64,000 nucleotides of DNA from Limnephilus marmoratus (lineage: Eukaryota; Arthropoda; Insecta; Trichoptera; Limnephilidae). Position numbers and translations under genes: made by a program. Shown in pieces: positions 1 to 10,903 of this stretch; positions within the stretch are counted from its first letter, which is position 1; each line of letters starts with the position of its first letter. The notes under the pieces were generated by a model. The model was not told the DNA's origin and ran no database searches. It saw only the letters and a program-made list of their open reading frames with translations. The DNA lies in assembly GCA_917880885.1 (NCBI GenBank), contig OU862927.1:38157571-38221570 (forward strand). The letters run 5' to 3'.

Positions 1-1041
1 CCTTTTAGACGTACTCAGACAAGATTGGGTCTTTGAAACATTAAATTCAACGAGATTATTTTTACCCCAAGAGAAAACACTCTCGAGGTAACCGTCCATT
101 CTTTGCTTCAAAGCCTTACGAGCTGTTGGAGTTTGTGAGCCCTTTGGGGGCTTGTCAAACAAAAAGCTATCATGAACTGTACTGTCATCCGCGTAACAAT
201 GAATTGGTGCACATGACAAAAGGTCGTTGATGTGCAACAAAAACAAAGTCGGAGACAGAACCGAACCCTGCGGGACGCCAGCATTTATCGAGTGTGAGGA
301 AGAGGTGAAACCATCGACTACCGTCTGAATCGACCTCTCCCTCAAGAAGTCGGCAATCCACGTACACAAGGATGCGGGAAGTCCGTAAGAATGCAGTTTG
401 TTGACAAGTCCTCGGTGCCAAACCCGGTCAAAGGCCTTGGAGATGTCCAGTGCAACCGTTTGGGTCTCACCGAAACGTTCCAGGCATCGCCCCCAAACAT
501 GCGTCACATACGCGAGAAGATCACCGCACGAGCGGTTCCGCCGGAATCCGTATTGACGGTCATTAATAATTTTGTTCTTCTCGAGGTATGTGAGCAGTTT
601 GTCGTTGATCACACGTTCCATCACCTTAGACAGAACTGATGTGATCGCTATGGGGCGGTAGTTGGCCGGATTGGAGCGGTCACCCTTCTTTGGAATAGGA
701 TGGATAACCGCTTTTTTCCAACCAGAGGGCACAGAGCCAGTCTTCAGGGACAGTTTAAAAAGCTTCGTCAAAATTGGAGCTATTTCTGCAGCGCACCTTT
801 GCAGTACCAGGGCAGGTATTCCGTCAGGCCCACTAGCTTTATTAACATCAAGCCCTCGTAAAACATGGAGTACTTCCCGATGCCGGATCCTCAGATTTTT
901 CATACGAAAACCGCAGTGAGGAACCGACGTCGGGACAGCACCTTGGTCATCGAGGGTTGAGTTATCCGCAAACATTTTACCTAGTAGGTTAGCCTTTTCG
1001 GTGGCGGTGTTTGCTAGTGAGCCGTCAGGTCTGGTAAGAGG
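1..1041 (-). CDS. LINE reverse transcriptase, partial (runs off left edge)
   Basis: This frame is open on the minus strand from a stop at 1042-1044 down to base 1, so the protein leaves the window. It reads as the reverse transcriptase of a non-LTR retrotransposon: linker ending near MFADNS, finger motif NYRPIAITSV, palm motif A (LDISKAFDRVWH), the GVPQGSVLSP motif and the catalytic YADD box at about 183-194. RT copies the element RNA at the nicked target. The endonuclease half is missing, so the copy is 5'-truncated, with its junction at about 1041 against another LINE fragment. I see no frameshift in about 345 codons. The clade cannot be fixed beyond the Jockey/CR1 group of LINEs. Confidence 0.88.
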
Positions 1042-1310
1042 TCAGTGGTAAGTGGAGGTAAGTGGCCCTGCCACTGGGCCACGGCCTGGACGAGAGTGTT
1101 CTCCGATCTTTGGTAGCGCTGTCTCACCCCGGCTATTCTGTGGCGCATCAAAGCGGCGAACCCATGTACGCTTCCTTCTGCGAACATCTGCGAGGCACTG
1201 CATTGCCAAGGTAGGCCGAATAGCGCCCTATATGCGTTATTGTATTGTACTCGAAGTGTGTTCACGACGCCTTGTGAGTATCTTGTCCATAGTTCGCCGG
1301 TGTAATAATA
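1042..1310 (-). pseudogene. LINE RT C-terminal fragment
   Basis: The minus strand encodes a segment ending the RT polyprotein of a different LINE, recognisable by the pattern LRVQYNNAYRALFGLPWQCSAS followed by MFAEGSVHGFAALMR, a thumb/C-terminal signature common in insect LINEs. It is not in frame with the RT at 1-1041. It has no RT core, so it is the 3' remnant of an older copy into which, or next to which, the RT at 1-1041 was inserted. Upstream sequence to 1500 is AT-rich and unrecognised apart from a G-rich patch at 1437-1502 that resembles 5712-5815. Confidence 0.7.
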
Positions 1311-1509
1311 TATAATGTATATATATATAATTTGTAAAAAATCTTTTTTCCAAAAAATGTTTTTAATATGCATACTATATACACTAAGTCGCTTTTTTGT
1401 GAAAAAGCACAACAGTCCAAACTGCTCCCAACCGTCTGAAGTTAGTGCATTCCAATTTGATTGGGGTGTGTTGTGAGGTTGAAGATAATGGAGAGGGGAA
1501 GTACGTCTC

Positions 1510-2326
1510 AATAGACCACTTGCATGGATTTCATAACGACTTAGATTTTTTTACTAAGATTACGAAAATGTTAGTAAAAATTTTTAGAAATGCACAGTTT
1601 TTTTTATATAAATAAATCCATTATTTGGGCCCGTGACGTCACTACATGAAAATATCCCGTCTCCGTAAAATGTTCCTATTAATTTTGTTAAATTCCACAC
1701 TGATTTTTTTTTTTTTTATATGGCAACACTTTGATTTCAGGCGAATTTTTGAATTTGACATTTAACGTTCACTAGATTTATTGTTTGTTCTCTGCAAACT
1801 TATCATTTGGTTTGACTTTTTTACAGATGTTATGAAGAGAACCCCGTACATTTTACGCTGTCTGTACGTGTTTTAGAGGTATAATGGTAGCGGTGCTGAT
1901 TTTAACAGAATCAAATTTTATAATATTCTTATTATTATTTTAATTTACAAGTACAAGTATATTACATTGGATTTCGTAATAAAGACGTTAAACATTATAA
2001 TGATTTATGATCAATAAGATGGATCAAGGAAAAAAATATTTATGAGATGTAATATTTTTGGTATTCTTCGTTATTCTCCTGTGCCCTTTCTTGTGGAAAA
2101 CGTTTTTTTTAAATGATTTTCGGCTATGTAAGTATCGTTTTTTCGCACCCATAAAATTATGTCCCGTCTTTCCGGTTTATAAAAAATGGTTTGATTTTTC
2201 GAATTGAAATTTTCTAAAAATCGCCAGGGTTTCAAAAATACAATAATTTTTTTTTTTAAATACAGTGTTAGAACATTTGCCTAAACCGGAAAAAAAATTT
2301 AAAAAATGTGATGCAAGTGGCCTATT
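1510..2326. mobile_element. 0.8-kb inverted-repeat DNA element, copy 1
   Basis: The ends form inverted repeats: AATAGACCACTTGCAT at the left and its complement ATGCAAGTGGCCTATT at the right. A second copy in opposite orientation lies at 9577-11154 and aligns through the interior, including the shared GTGACGTCAC patch. No transposase is recognised; a short stretch reading MRCNIFG... is shared with copy 2 but frameshifted here. The likely class is a non-autonomous DNA transposon. The TSD is probably TA or a short AT-rich sequence and cannot be separated from the ends. Confidence 0.72.
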
Positions 2327-2696
2327 CTAAAAGTTGATATTTTACCAGGAGGATACTGTGGGTATATTCCTAACTGAATATCGCTATTCAGATCACAGAA
2401 AGAAATTATTTATGTTTAAAATGCTTATCGTCGGTAATCCACAATAAAACTGAATAGCTATTTCGCAGAAGGAAATAATATAGATAAAGCTTTTGAGTCT
2501 AGAATTAGTAGTAATATTATCTCTCTCCAATATAATATTGTACACTGACAGCCTTACCAAAAAACGTCGTGAATAATTTATACAATTGATAAACAACCGT
2601 GTATGTGAAAACCATACTAATTAGAAACTGAAAAATAATAATTCAATTTTTAATGAGAACATCACTCTTTTTATAACTTTTGAAGGTTATTCCCAT

Positions 2697-3093
2697 CAAT
2701 GTAATATATCATTGAAGAAGAAGATAATATTAATAATCTAAACGAAAATATGAAAGAAAACTAGACACAGAAAAATAGAAAATATTTATCCGAGACGCTA
2801 TCCAAGTTATAAACCAATTCTTAGAATGATTGTTTCCAATAAAAGGTTAGTTGCTCGTAATATGGAAAAATAATTACTATGTTATTAATTCTAAAATTTG
2901 AAATACGAAATCGACAAATATGACGTTTTGACAGAAGGTGGCAATAACGAAATTGGTTAACGCGCACGTCCCGATTACATGAGAGGTCTGGGTTCGAGTC
3001 CCAGTTGCGACCATTGTCTTTTTCTATGTTTCTATGTCTTATTCTCTTCCATATTATTAAATTTATCTTCTTCTTCGATGATAATACATTGAA
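2697..3093. mobile_element. foldback element with tRNA-like core, copy 1
   Basis: The two ends are imperfect inverted arms: CAATGTA... plus ATTGAAGAAGAAGATAA at the left against the complement of TTATCTTCTTCTTCGAT and ...CATTG at the right. In the centre lies a 77-nt tRNA-like sequence with an exact B box. Related members are at about 5556-5690 and 35260-35421. It is either a MITE that captured a tRNA-derived SINE or a SINE family with complementary flanks. Confidence 0.6.
2937..3013 (+). other. tRNA-like sequence (pol III promoter-like)
   Basis: The segment is 77 nt long and ends in CCA. The T arm is a perfect 5-bp stem (CTGGG/CCCAG) around TTCGAGT, giving the B box GGTTCGAGTCC at 2991-3001. 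The acceptor arms GGTGGCA and TGCGACC pair at six of seven positions. TTGGTTAACGCG resembles a D arm. The anticodon arm pairs poorly, so I call it tRNA-derived, not a working tRNA gene. Confidence 0.55.
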
Positions 3094-3352
3094 AAGTAAT
3101 TCATCGAAAGAGAACATTGCAAGGAGGATAGTTTATCTGTTGTAGGCACTGTTTTTTTTTAATAATTCGTCACCAAGACGTCGAAAAAAATTTAAATTTA
3201 AAAAACGCAGTCTTTTTATTTAAGGAATTTGCAAGAATACTGTCACTAGTCACTACCTCGTTCTTACAATAAAAGTTAAGAAAATTTTAAAGTTGCTTTA
3301 AATTCACAAAAAATAAACTGATGTCTCGAACGCATTGCTTGTATATCTAAAA

Positions 3353-3432
3353 ACGTTTATTTCTTTGATACGTTTACCGACACATGTATTAGACACTTAT
3401 GTTATAAAAAAACATCACTTTCAATAAATACT
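3353..3432. repeat. dispersed repeat shared with 18537-18615
   Basis: About 75 bases starting TTTCTTTGATACGTTTAC recur at 18548 onward in the same orientation, with diverged continuation (ATTAGA...TTATAAAAAA). The family is unknown. The rest of 3094-3480 shows nothing recognisable. Confidence 0.5.
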
Positions 3433-3605
3433 TATTAAATTTAAACAACAAAAAAAACATTTTATACTATGTTTATATTATACTTGGTAACAAATATGTT
3501 GTTGATGATATGATAAATATTGAAAGATTATCAACATACAAACATTAGTTAATTAAAGCTGTTTGTCAGCGCTTCTCAGTTAGATTATAATCTAATATAC
3601 TTTGT

Positions 3606-4848
3606 CAGTCTTACTCATCATCGCAAAATAAGATACAACCTCGGAGCAAGACCGGGTTAGGTGAAATTGTTACTCAACATGGTGGGTTACGGTCGCTGTA
3701 CGGGAGATGTAGTAGCTGTCAGAATTTAAACCACCCGATCACCAGGGTTAACTCAGTACCCCGTGCGTTGTAACTGACGAAATGGCGAACTTTTATGAGA
3801 ATCTTGACGTTTTGAACGGAGCTTTGGCAAATATTGACCGTATTCGCGGCATTCGTGCACCACGGCCACGGAAAAGGTTTAAAAAAAGGTACGATCCATT
3901 TGCGGCACTCACGGAAGGAGATTTTAGGTCTAAATATAGATTTACCAAAGTCAACGTTGTGTTGACTGATGTTGACGCATGTTGACGTATGAATAAACCC
4001 GAAGTTGGCAACACGCCGCGAAATGCTAAATTGGCCGCGTTTTTGAGCTTTGGAACAGTGTTGCTACCATAGACATCCAAATGGATAGACAAGCAGTTAC
4101 AGATGAGGGGTAAAACCAAACTATGGAGAGCGAAGAGGGGAAAGATGACTGTCATTCGTTGAACAATCAATCTGACAGTATATAGGCATCTCGCATTACA
4201 ATATCACCATTTAGTTCTTAAAAGCAAAATCTGCTTTGAATGAATAGACCTTTTTACATGGGAGCGCGAATTGCTTGCCACGTTCAAAACATATTTGCTA
4301 AGGCCAAATGCTCGCCCCAAAAAGACTCGCGCCAATACACATATCAATATTTTGTTTCCGTGTTTATTTAAAACACTTTTACAAATGTTTCATAATTTAC
4401 TTACCCCTGTAACCAGCGACGAGCACATTGGAGTACCGCCCACATTCGCTATGTGTACATTGATACGTAGATATATTGTATAGCACAAGCTGCCGTTATT
4501 TTGTTAAATGTATGGATGTCAGCTTCTCGCTGTTCACGGCAAGAATGATGACGTCACACATTTTAGATTCAAGCGAGGCTATATCCCCTCCCCATGGAGC
4601 GAGCCGGTTCCAAGGAGGAGCTACAGCCGGCGCCATGTGGAGGGGGAAATAATACGTTTTTATCACTTAGGGAAGGTCCAGATATATTCATATGTCCGTG
4701 GTTGCTACCGTAAAAAAATCATAAAAGCTGTCGAGAAACATTATGATGATGAGTAAAGATTTTTACCCTGAGCAGTGTAGGCTTACTCCACTGTGTAGCT
4801 ACCGCGACACTACAGAGCCGTGGTACGGTATTATGATGAGTAAGGCTG
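3606..4848 (+). mobile_element. PIF/Harbinger-type DNA element inserted in LINE copy A
   Basis: Terminal inverted repeats are CAGTCTTACTCATCAT at the left and the complement of ATGATGAGTAAGGCTG at the right (one mismatch in 16). A 3-bp target duplication TGT flanks the element at 3603-3605 and 4849-4851. The undisrupted target is seen in the other LINE copy near 34465. The 1,243-bp body contains a HARBI1-like N-terminal reading frame. Three-base TSD and protein type fit the PIF/Harbinger superfamily, although TGT is not the usual TWA target. Confidence 0.72.
3782..3985 (+). pseudogene. HARBI1-like transposase, N-terminal remnant
   Basis: The 67-codon frame starts MANFYENLDVLNGALANIDR and then has a basic RPRKRFKKR stretch and DPFAALTEGDFRSKYRFTK. 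The pattern 'DPF..L.E.DF...YRF.K' is the usual N-terminal segment of HARBI1-like nucleases, ahead of the DDE catalytic domain. The frame then stops, and no catalytic domain is visible before the element ends at 4848, so the copy is truncated or internally deleted. A basic residue run suggests nuclear localisation. The assignment rests on pattern recognition and is moderate. Confidence 0.5.
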
Positions 4849-5160
4849 TGTATGTTTATATTCTTCATCAATGTTTATTTCTGGAATTTTTAAATTTATT
4901 ACTACGTACTTTATGTAGTAATTTTTTAGTTCATAATATCTTGTACACATTCATGTATATGAGGTTTTCTTTTTCTTCATGTTTGTTTTATAATAGCTTA
5001 CTATTTTTGCTTTATACTGTCACTTCATTATGTGCTCTTTAATTTTTTGTTATATTATTTTTTTTCTTCTTAACTATGTATATTCTTTCAAATTATTGCA
5101 ATTCCCATGTAAAAGCCGTTAATCGGCGATAATTCATAATAAATAAAATAATAAAATAAA

Positions 5161-5555
5161 ATTTTGATTATTGCTGTAACGGTGTAAACCCACTTTCTGA
5201 CGACATGAAAGTTATGTTTATTACATGCAATTATTGACTGAAAACTGACAAATAAGTTTTAAATATTTTGAATTACACGAATATAATTAAAAAAATAATC
5301 ACGACAACATTTTCAAAATCTTTCTAATCTGTACTAAAAGGCCAAATGTTTGCCCTATTTATTGAATGTTGATATGTTTTGATATCAGCCCATTGCCAGA
5401 AAACGCTACACTAGTTTGTTTAAACTGTTTGTTTTGGCTTCTTAAGCGTTTCTGTGTGTTATCTCCTTTCGTTTCTTGGCAAGCACTGCTACTTCGATAA
5501 ACTTAGTTGGATAACTTCCAAGAATTCAAGTTTTGTTAAATTCTGCAATATATTA
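5161..5555. other. no recognisable feature
   Basis: AT-rich single-copy-looking sequence. No reading frame, inverted repeat or RNA signal was recognised here. Confidence 0.4.
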
Positions 5556-5690
5556 TTGTTCATTGAAGATGATACTAATAAATCTAGACGAAAATATGAA
5601 AAATAACAAGACACAGAAAAATAAAAAAGTTAACAGTCGCAATTGGGACTCGAATTCAGGATCTCTTGTCTTTTTCTATGTGAATACTTA
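5556..5690. repeat. tRNA-like foldback family, copy 2 (partial)
   Basis: The left arm (CATTGAAGATGATACTAATAA, then ACGAAAATATGAAA and GACACAGAAAAATA) aligns with 2710-2775, and the centre holds a minus-strand B box (complement of GGACTCGAATTC at 5646-5657). The right arm is shortened to TCTTTTTCTATG. Degenerate relative to copy 1. Confidence 0.5.
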
Positions 5691-6751
5691 CAAAAGTCCC
5701 AGCTGTTCCGTCTGAAGCCAGTGAGACTATGGCATCCCCGATTGGGGTACGTTGTGAGGCTAAAGGTAGTGGGAGGGGAAGGAGATGGGGAAGAGGAATG
5801 TGGGGAAGTACCTGGCTATTTATATCTGGTCACCCAACACGGCTAAAGCCATTTCAAGCAACATTTAAATTCTGAATGGTGGTTTTACACCAGAGCGATA
5901 CTTAGAGTATGTTCCACTCTGGAACATGCTGCAAATAAACTATTTATTATTTTAAATGAATTAATTGCGAATAAGGAACTCCAGTGAAAAATATGATGGC
6001 TTTAATATGTTCATGTAGACGTAGACCAATAAACGCTGATTCTGAATATATAAGTTTTATTTAATAATATTGAACGCAGTTTTTAAAAAATTATTAAAAA
6101 GTCCATTTTTAATCGGGTCGTAAAAACACGCCGTCAGTTGGCATTATGTAAATTTAAGTGGTGACGTCACCGTAAAGTCATTGTATGGGAATGTATGATA
6201 TGACACAAGCCATCGTATTAATTTATTAGTTCATTTACATACTGTTTATAGAGATTTTTTTTATTAGTAGATATCTATAGCAAAATTTGTACATTATATA
6301 TTTATAAATTATATTATATTAAGGTATTATAAAGTACATTATTTTTTTCACAGTCCTCCTCACTAGGGTTTCCTGTTCTGAGGCGGCCTTTAGTTTTTCC
6401 GCATTTGTATTTAGTATCCAGTTGTCTTTACATGGTCTTCAGTATGTTTGATAGTTCATTTTCACTTTGTTCTCTCAACCATATTTTTACTTACGTGTTT
6501 TAAATTTATTTATTTCTGTTATTTTTTTGTTTTTTTTTTGTTATTTAGTTGTTATGTTTATTGAAACATTATTTAGGCCTTAATAATGTTTCAAAAATAA
6601 ATCTCTTATTATTGAAAATATTCAAAAACTACTGCACAAAAAAAATAGTTATGCTACGGCGGGAGTTGATCAATAATTTCACGATTCACCATACATATGA
6701 TGATTTTCGGGGATCTGGAAAAATTAAAACTTTGACAATTATTTTAACTAA
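5691..6751. other. unrecognised sequence with one shared G-rich patch
   Basis: The patch 5712-5815 (GTCTGAAG..AGTG, ATTGGGGT, TTGTGAGG, GAGGGGAAG) resembles 1437-1502 in the same orientation, so it is part of a dispersed repeat. The remainder to 6751 is AT-rich with no frame or inverted repeat I can support. Confidence 0.35.
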
Positions 6752-7661
6752 GTCGAACTTGGTTATAACGATCATGGCTATAGCGAGATCATGGCTATAA
6801 TGAGTAATTACCAAATGATATTTTAGTTCACACTTATTTTCATATAAATGTTGACTGTTATAACGAGGACGATTCACTGATATAACGTGCAAATAATTTT
6901 GTCAACACAATTTCTAAATGGTTTAAAAAAAAATTGGGAATTATTCTCCTACTAAGAAGATATAACTATCAAAGGTGGCGATCGTGAAGGGACATATGCC
7001 CGGCGTGCAACAGTGGCGGCTGGCGGGAATTTCCTGTCCCGTTAGGGGTTAGGGACAGATTCGTATTTTTATGGCACTACCTGTGTAAGATTGTCAGCTA
7101 TGTGAAACATTGTTACCCATCGGGCACTATATAAAATTGTCATGAAATCTGCTAAAGACAACGAATTTTCAGTTTGCAAATTTGTTCCCTTTTTACATCT
7201 TCTTTTGCATTATGCCTCATTGTCAATTTGGTTTTAAAAACCAATAAAAGTGTTTATGAAGGTACCGAGCTACGAGTACCTACATGGGGTAAATTTGTGA
7301 TAGTGATGTACAACCTTTTTAGCTTAAGGAGGGGCTCTGCCTCTTTATCAAATGGCAACCGGGTAATGTTAGATGCGTTGCTTTTTAGTGAAGGAAATTG
7401 AGAAGCATAAAAATGAAATCTTTAAAACAATCATTGATTAAAACAATAATTTATTAATCAGTGTATTTTTCTAATATATTTTTGAAATGTATAATACTTA
7501 CTGGAATTTTTAAATATACTATACATTTGCGATTATATTAGAGTAAAGGCAGGTAGGTAGGTAATACGACTTTCAAAAAACCTATTTTGGATATAAGGAG
7601 TAATGGCTATAAGGAGCAAATTTAGTCAGTCCCCTCGTGCTCTTTATAACCAAGTTTGACG
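6752..7661. mobile_element. pogo/Tigger-like non-autonomous DNA element
   Basis: Ends are inverted: AGTCGAACTTGGTTATAACG on the left and the complement of CTTTATAACCAAGTTTGACG on the right, each flanked by TA (6750-6751 and 7662-7663). Next to each end are short repeats of the form GGCTATA. TA duplication and this TIR type fit the Tc1/mariner/pogo superfamily. The 910-bp interior encodes no transposase I recognise. Confidence 0.55.
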
Positions 7662-8559
7662 TATTTAAACTAACTCTAAAATTAAAATAAATATGCAGTT
7701 ACTTAAGTTAGAAGGACATTATTCACTTAAAAAAATGGACTGGATTTCTCTATTAACACATATTAAAAAAATAAAATTCGATCCCGCGACATTCGGATTG
7801 GAACTTATTGAATTATTATTTTGAAGTCCATTTCAGGTTTGAAGTTGGTAAATAATGTACTAATATAAATATATATTAAATATCTTTTCAGGGGGCCAAC
7901 TGCCTAGGGATAAACTGTCGGGTCACCGTAAATATGCATATTAATGATTTATAAAGTACTTAATAATATAATACGAAAAATTGTCATGTACTTAATATTT
8001 TTGTAAAATAACTCGAACATGAAATTTCTCAAATTTGCAAAAGTTGGGAAACTTTTTTTATCCAAGACCTACCAACCGAGTGCAAGAATTGAGAGAGTTG
8101 AAATGACACTATTTTTAACTAATTTTGAAATTATTGTAAAGACTTAAAAATATATATTTTAGTGCAAACATTAAATTACAGTGTCATTTAACTTCGTTCT
8201 ATGCATACGAAGTGATAAAATAATTTAACAATTTTATTGAAGCATATCGTAGATTTCTCGGTCCGTTTATCGAGTCAAGGACACCAAAATTCATTGCCAT
8301 GGTCGAACCTACCGGACCGAAAAGGTTACTTACTATAAAAATTTGTTTTCTTTTTCACGGGTCAGCGCTAGTCTATGTTACTATTTTTTTCAGTGGTAAT
8401 GGCAAAAACATTATGTCGTTGAAATAATTCACAAAGTTCTTTATTTAAATATTTCGAATTTTCCAAACAACTGAAAGAAAATTTGTTCCAGTTTTCTTTC
8501 AGTGAATAGTTTCGAATCTCACCACAAGATGGCGCTACTTCCGTCCGCAGTTCCGCACG
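7662..8559. other. no recognisable feature upstream of U4
   Basis: AT-rich sequence without an open frame or repeat structure that I can name. It may include U4 distal promoter sequence near its right end (8500-8559 is locally less AT-rich). Confidence 0.35.
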
Positions 8560-8582
8560 AATAATTCCAGTTTGCCTATTTA
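8560..8582 (+). promoter_or_regulatory. possible proximal sequence element of U4
   Basis: TAATTCCAGTTTGCCTATT at 8562-8580 lies 28-46 bases upstream of the U4 start and resembles the insect snRNA PSEA pattern that begins TAATTCYMAAC. The spacing is slightly shorter than the roughly 40-60 bases known in flies. The call is tentative. Confidence 0.3.
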
Positions 8583-8607
8583 TACCGTGGAGTAGGTCGG
8601 TTTAGTT

Positions 8608-8751
8608 AACTTTGCGCAGTGGCGATATCGTAACCAATGAGGTTTATCCGAGGTGCGATTATTGCTAGTTGAAAACTTTTACCAATACCCCGCCATGTGG
8701 ACGTGAAATACCGTCCGCTACGGCAATTTTTGATGGCCCGTAACTGGGCTC
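8608..8751 (+). ncRNA. U4: U4 spliceosomal snRNA gene
   Basis: U4 pairs with U6 and is released during spliceosome activation. The sequence follows U4 from end to end: 5' AACTTTGCGCAGTGGC, stem II region ending ACCAATGAGGTTTATCCGAGG, the 5' stem-loop K-turn (TGAGG...CGATTATTGCTA), TTGAAAACTTTT, CCAATACCCCGCC, the central stem, the Sm site AATTTTTGA at 8724-8732 and a terminal 3' stem GGCCC/GGGCT. Length is about 144 nt, as expected. One base differs in the otherwise conserved ACTTTTCCCAA stretch (here TTTTACCAA). All paired regions appear intact, which favours a functional gene, but insect genomes also carry U4 pseudocopies. No polyA tail or TSD marks it as a retrocopy. Confidence 0.86.
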
Positions 8752-9112
8752 CTTTAATTTTATAGATGGTAGATTGGTAGATTGTAGATACTCGGCGCAA
8801 TTCAATTTCATCACCCATTTGAAAATGAAAAGCCATTTTTTCAGTTATCATTTTTTTTAATAATATCCCACGACTTGACCTATTTAACCAATTTTACTGG
8901 GTTCCTTTTCTATAGTTCACGTTCACTACAAATGACAACTCAATAAATATCATACAAAGTATTACAAAGCAATTTACTTTGGATAAGTCTTTAAAAATTA
9001 TTATATATTTTTTAATAGCCCAATTTTTTCCAACGCTTTTAGTGACTTTTCAATCATTTTATACGAAGTGTTGACGTTACATGATTCTAAAAAAACCAGA
9101 TTAAGTAAATTA
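8752..9112. other. no recognisable feature
   Basis: Short repeats GATGGTAGATTGGTAGATTGTAGA directly follow U4 (8765-8789); whether they act as the 3' box is unknown. The rest is AT-rich and unrecognised. Confidence 0.3.
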
Positions 9113-9353
9113 ATCTTCTTCTTCTTGTGCCTTGTTCGTTCAACGGACGTTGGCTATCATGTTGGCTATGCGGACTTTGTTTACTGCGGCCTGGAACAGC
9201 TCCACGGTAGACTGGCCAAATTACTGTCCCAGGTTTTTCAGCCATGAGGTTCTCCTTCTTCCAGGCCCCCGTCTTCCGGCAATATTTCCCTGCATTATGA
9301 GATGCAGGATCTCATACTTCTCTGAATGTCTCATCAGATGTCCAAGATATTGA
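9113..9353 (-). pseudogene. RTE-type LINE C-terminal fragment
   Basis: On the minus strand the translation shows LQYLGHLMRHSEKYEILHLI, then GRRGPGRRRTSWLKNL and FGQSTVELF...NKVRIANMIANVR. This is the C-terminal tail found in a widespread group of insect LINEs (RTE/BovB-like, 'YLGH..RH..YE' then 'GRR...SWL.NL'). One in-frame stop follows LKNLGQ. The 3' end is a short (GAA)n tail (plus-strand TTC repeats at 9113-9126), typical for such elements. Only about 80 codons remain, a dead 5'-truncated copy. Confidence 0.75.
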
Positions 9354-9435
9354 AGTTTTCGGAGTTAATTAATATATGTATTCAAACAATTGCTAAGTAT
9401 GGGAGGTGTATGAGAGAATAAAGTTTGGCTATTTT

Positions 9436-9573
9436 TTTCGTCACTTTTAATGACTTCAAAGAGGTGTTGAAAATCCATTTTGTTGAGTAGTCATGAAACC
9501 AATATACATATATTTGGTGACCGAACATCTCAAAAAAGTGACACTTCATCACTCCTTTGAAAAGCGTTGAACA
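9436..9573. repeat. diverged member of the CACTTTTAATGACTT repeat family
   Basis: TCACTTTTAATGACTT followed by GTGTTGA...GTTGAGT and a second, inverted-like segment AAAGTGACACTTCATCACTCCTTTGAAAAG resemble the repeats at 31196-31284, 32929-33058, 34996-35131 and 42644-42802. Low identity. Confidence 0.35.
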
Positions 9574-10115
9574 GTCAATAGGCCACTTACATCAAATATT
9601 CTAAGACATTCGGTATTTTTTTTAATCGTATTTTTGAAACCCTAGGAATTTTTTGAAAATTTGAACCCGAAAAATCAGACCATTTTTTATAAACCGGAAA
9701 GACGGGACATAATTTTATGGGTGCGAAAAAAATGAAAATTACATAACCGAAAATTATTTTTTTTATGAAGAACGATTTCCACACGAATGGCACAGGAGAA
9801 TAATGAGGCATACCAAAAATATTACATCTCATAAATATTTTTTTCCTTGATCCATCTTATTGATCATAAATCATTATAATGTTCAACGTCTATATATGAC
9901 TAAAACCAATAAAATATACTTGTACTTGGAAATTATAATAATAATAAGAATATCAAAAAATTTGATTTGTTAAAATCAGCACCGCTACCATTATACCTCT
10001 AAAACACGTACAGACAGCGTAAAATGTACGGGGTTCTCTTCATAACATCTGTCAAAAAGTCAAACCAAATGATAAGTTCGCAGAGAACAAACAATAAATC
10101 AAGTGAATGTTAAAT

Positions 10116-10903
10116 CGATAAGCATTTAACTTTTAAACAACACATTCAAAATGTAAAAGATAAAATCACACCCTTAATTAGCGTTTTTAGCCGGTTATCA
10201 TATCTATTACCAATTAGATTAAAAAAAAGTTTATACTATAGTCTCGTACACTCACACCTAAATTACCTGATTGAAATCTGGGGAAATGCGTATGAAACAT
10301 ACATCAATGAATTACAGGTAATTCAAAATAAGATAATCAAAAAACTATTTCACTACGAATCCAAAACATCCACAAAAAAAATATATTTAGAAACAAAACT
10401 GCTAACATTAAGAAAACTATACGAGTACAATATATGTGTCCTTATATACAAAATAAATAATAAACTCATACATACAAACACAGAATTCATTAAAACGTCC
10501 CAAGTACACAAACATTTTACACGACAACACGATAACATACGTTTAAACACCATTCATACTAACTACGGTAAGCAATCAATTAGTTACGAGGGGGGCAATT
10601 TATATAATTGCCTTCCAGATGATATCAAAAACGAAAAAAGTGTGTGCAAATTCAAAAAAAAATTTGTTCATGTTTATTCACAAAAAACAAAGTAGTGATA
10701 GTGAATAATATCGTATGGTAATATAATATCATGTAAATGTTAGTATTGCAATCTAATGTAATCTAAGGTTATGAAATGTAAAAACCATGTAATGTAAAAA
10801 CTATGTAATACAATGTAAAAAGTACATAATTCAATATTCTAGTTAAGTAAGTGAAAATGTTATTTTCTTTTTTACTGGAATAAAAACTTATGAAAAAAAA
10901 AAA
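10116..10903 (+). mobile_element. 5'-truncated LINE nested in DNA element copy 2
   Basis: The left flank GAATGTTAAAT and the right flank AAATGTCAAATTC are contiguous in copy 1 (complement of 1750-1772), so the insertion limits are visible directly. The duplicated target is only about 4 bp (AAAT) and merges with the polyA (10892-10903). The insert holds an RT C-terminus and a 3' UTR of about 200 bp. Confidence 0.8.
10117..10695 (+). pseudogene. LINE RT C-terminal domain, truncated
   Basis: A 192-codon open frame begins at the truncation point and ends at TAG 10693-10695. It shows the post-catalytic part of a Jockey/CR1-type RT: HLTFKQHIQ, LSYLLPIRLKKSLYYSLVHSHLNY, EIWGNAY, LQVIQNKIIKKLF, and the tail GGNLYNCLPDDIKNE. 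RT core and endonuclease are missing because of 5' truncation, so no enzyme activity is expected. No stops or frameshifts interrupt the frame, so the insertion is relatively young compared with the element it hit. Confidence 0.85.

Larger units (their letters stand above)
3481..5160 (+). mobile_element. 5'-truncated LINE end, copy A (split)
   Basis: The plus strand carries the last codons of a LINE RT (DDMINIERLSTYKH... QRFSVRL stop, at about 3505-3585), then a 3' UTR ending in GTAAAAGCCGTTAATCGGC and an (AATAAA)-rich tail. The same 3' end is present in opposite orientation at 33107-34995. Copy A is interrupted at 3606-4848 by a DNA element; copy B is intact at that point, giving the empty site. 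One in-frame stop sits in the terminal codons. Confidence 0.75.

Noticed and set aside
2937..3013. Functional tRNA gene
   Set aside because: T arm is perfect but the anticodon arm does not pair; it lies inside a repeat family with two other degenerate copies.
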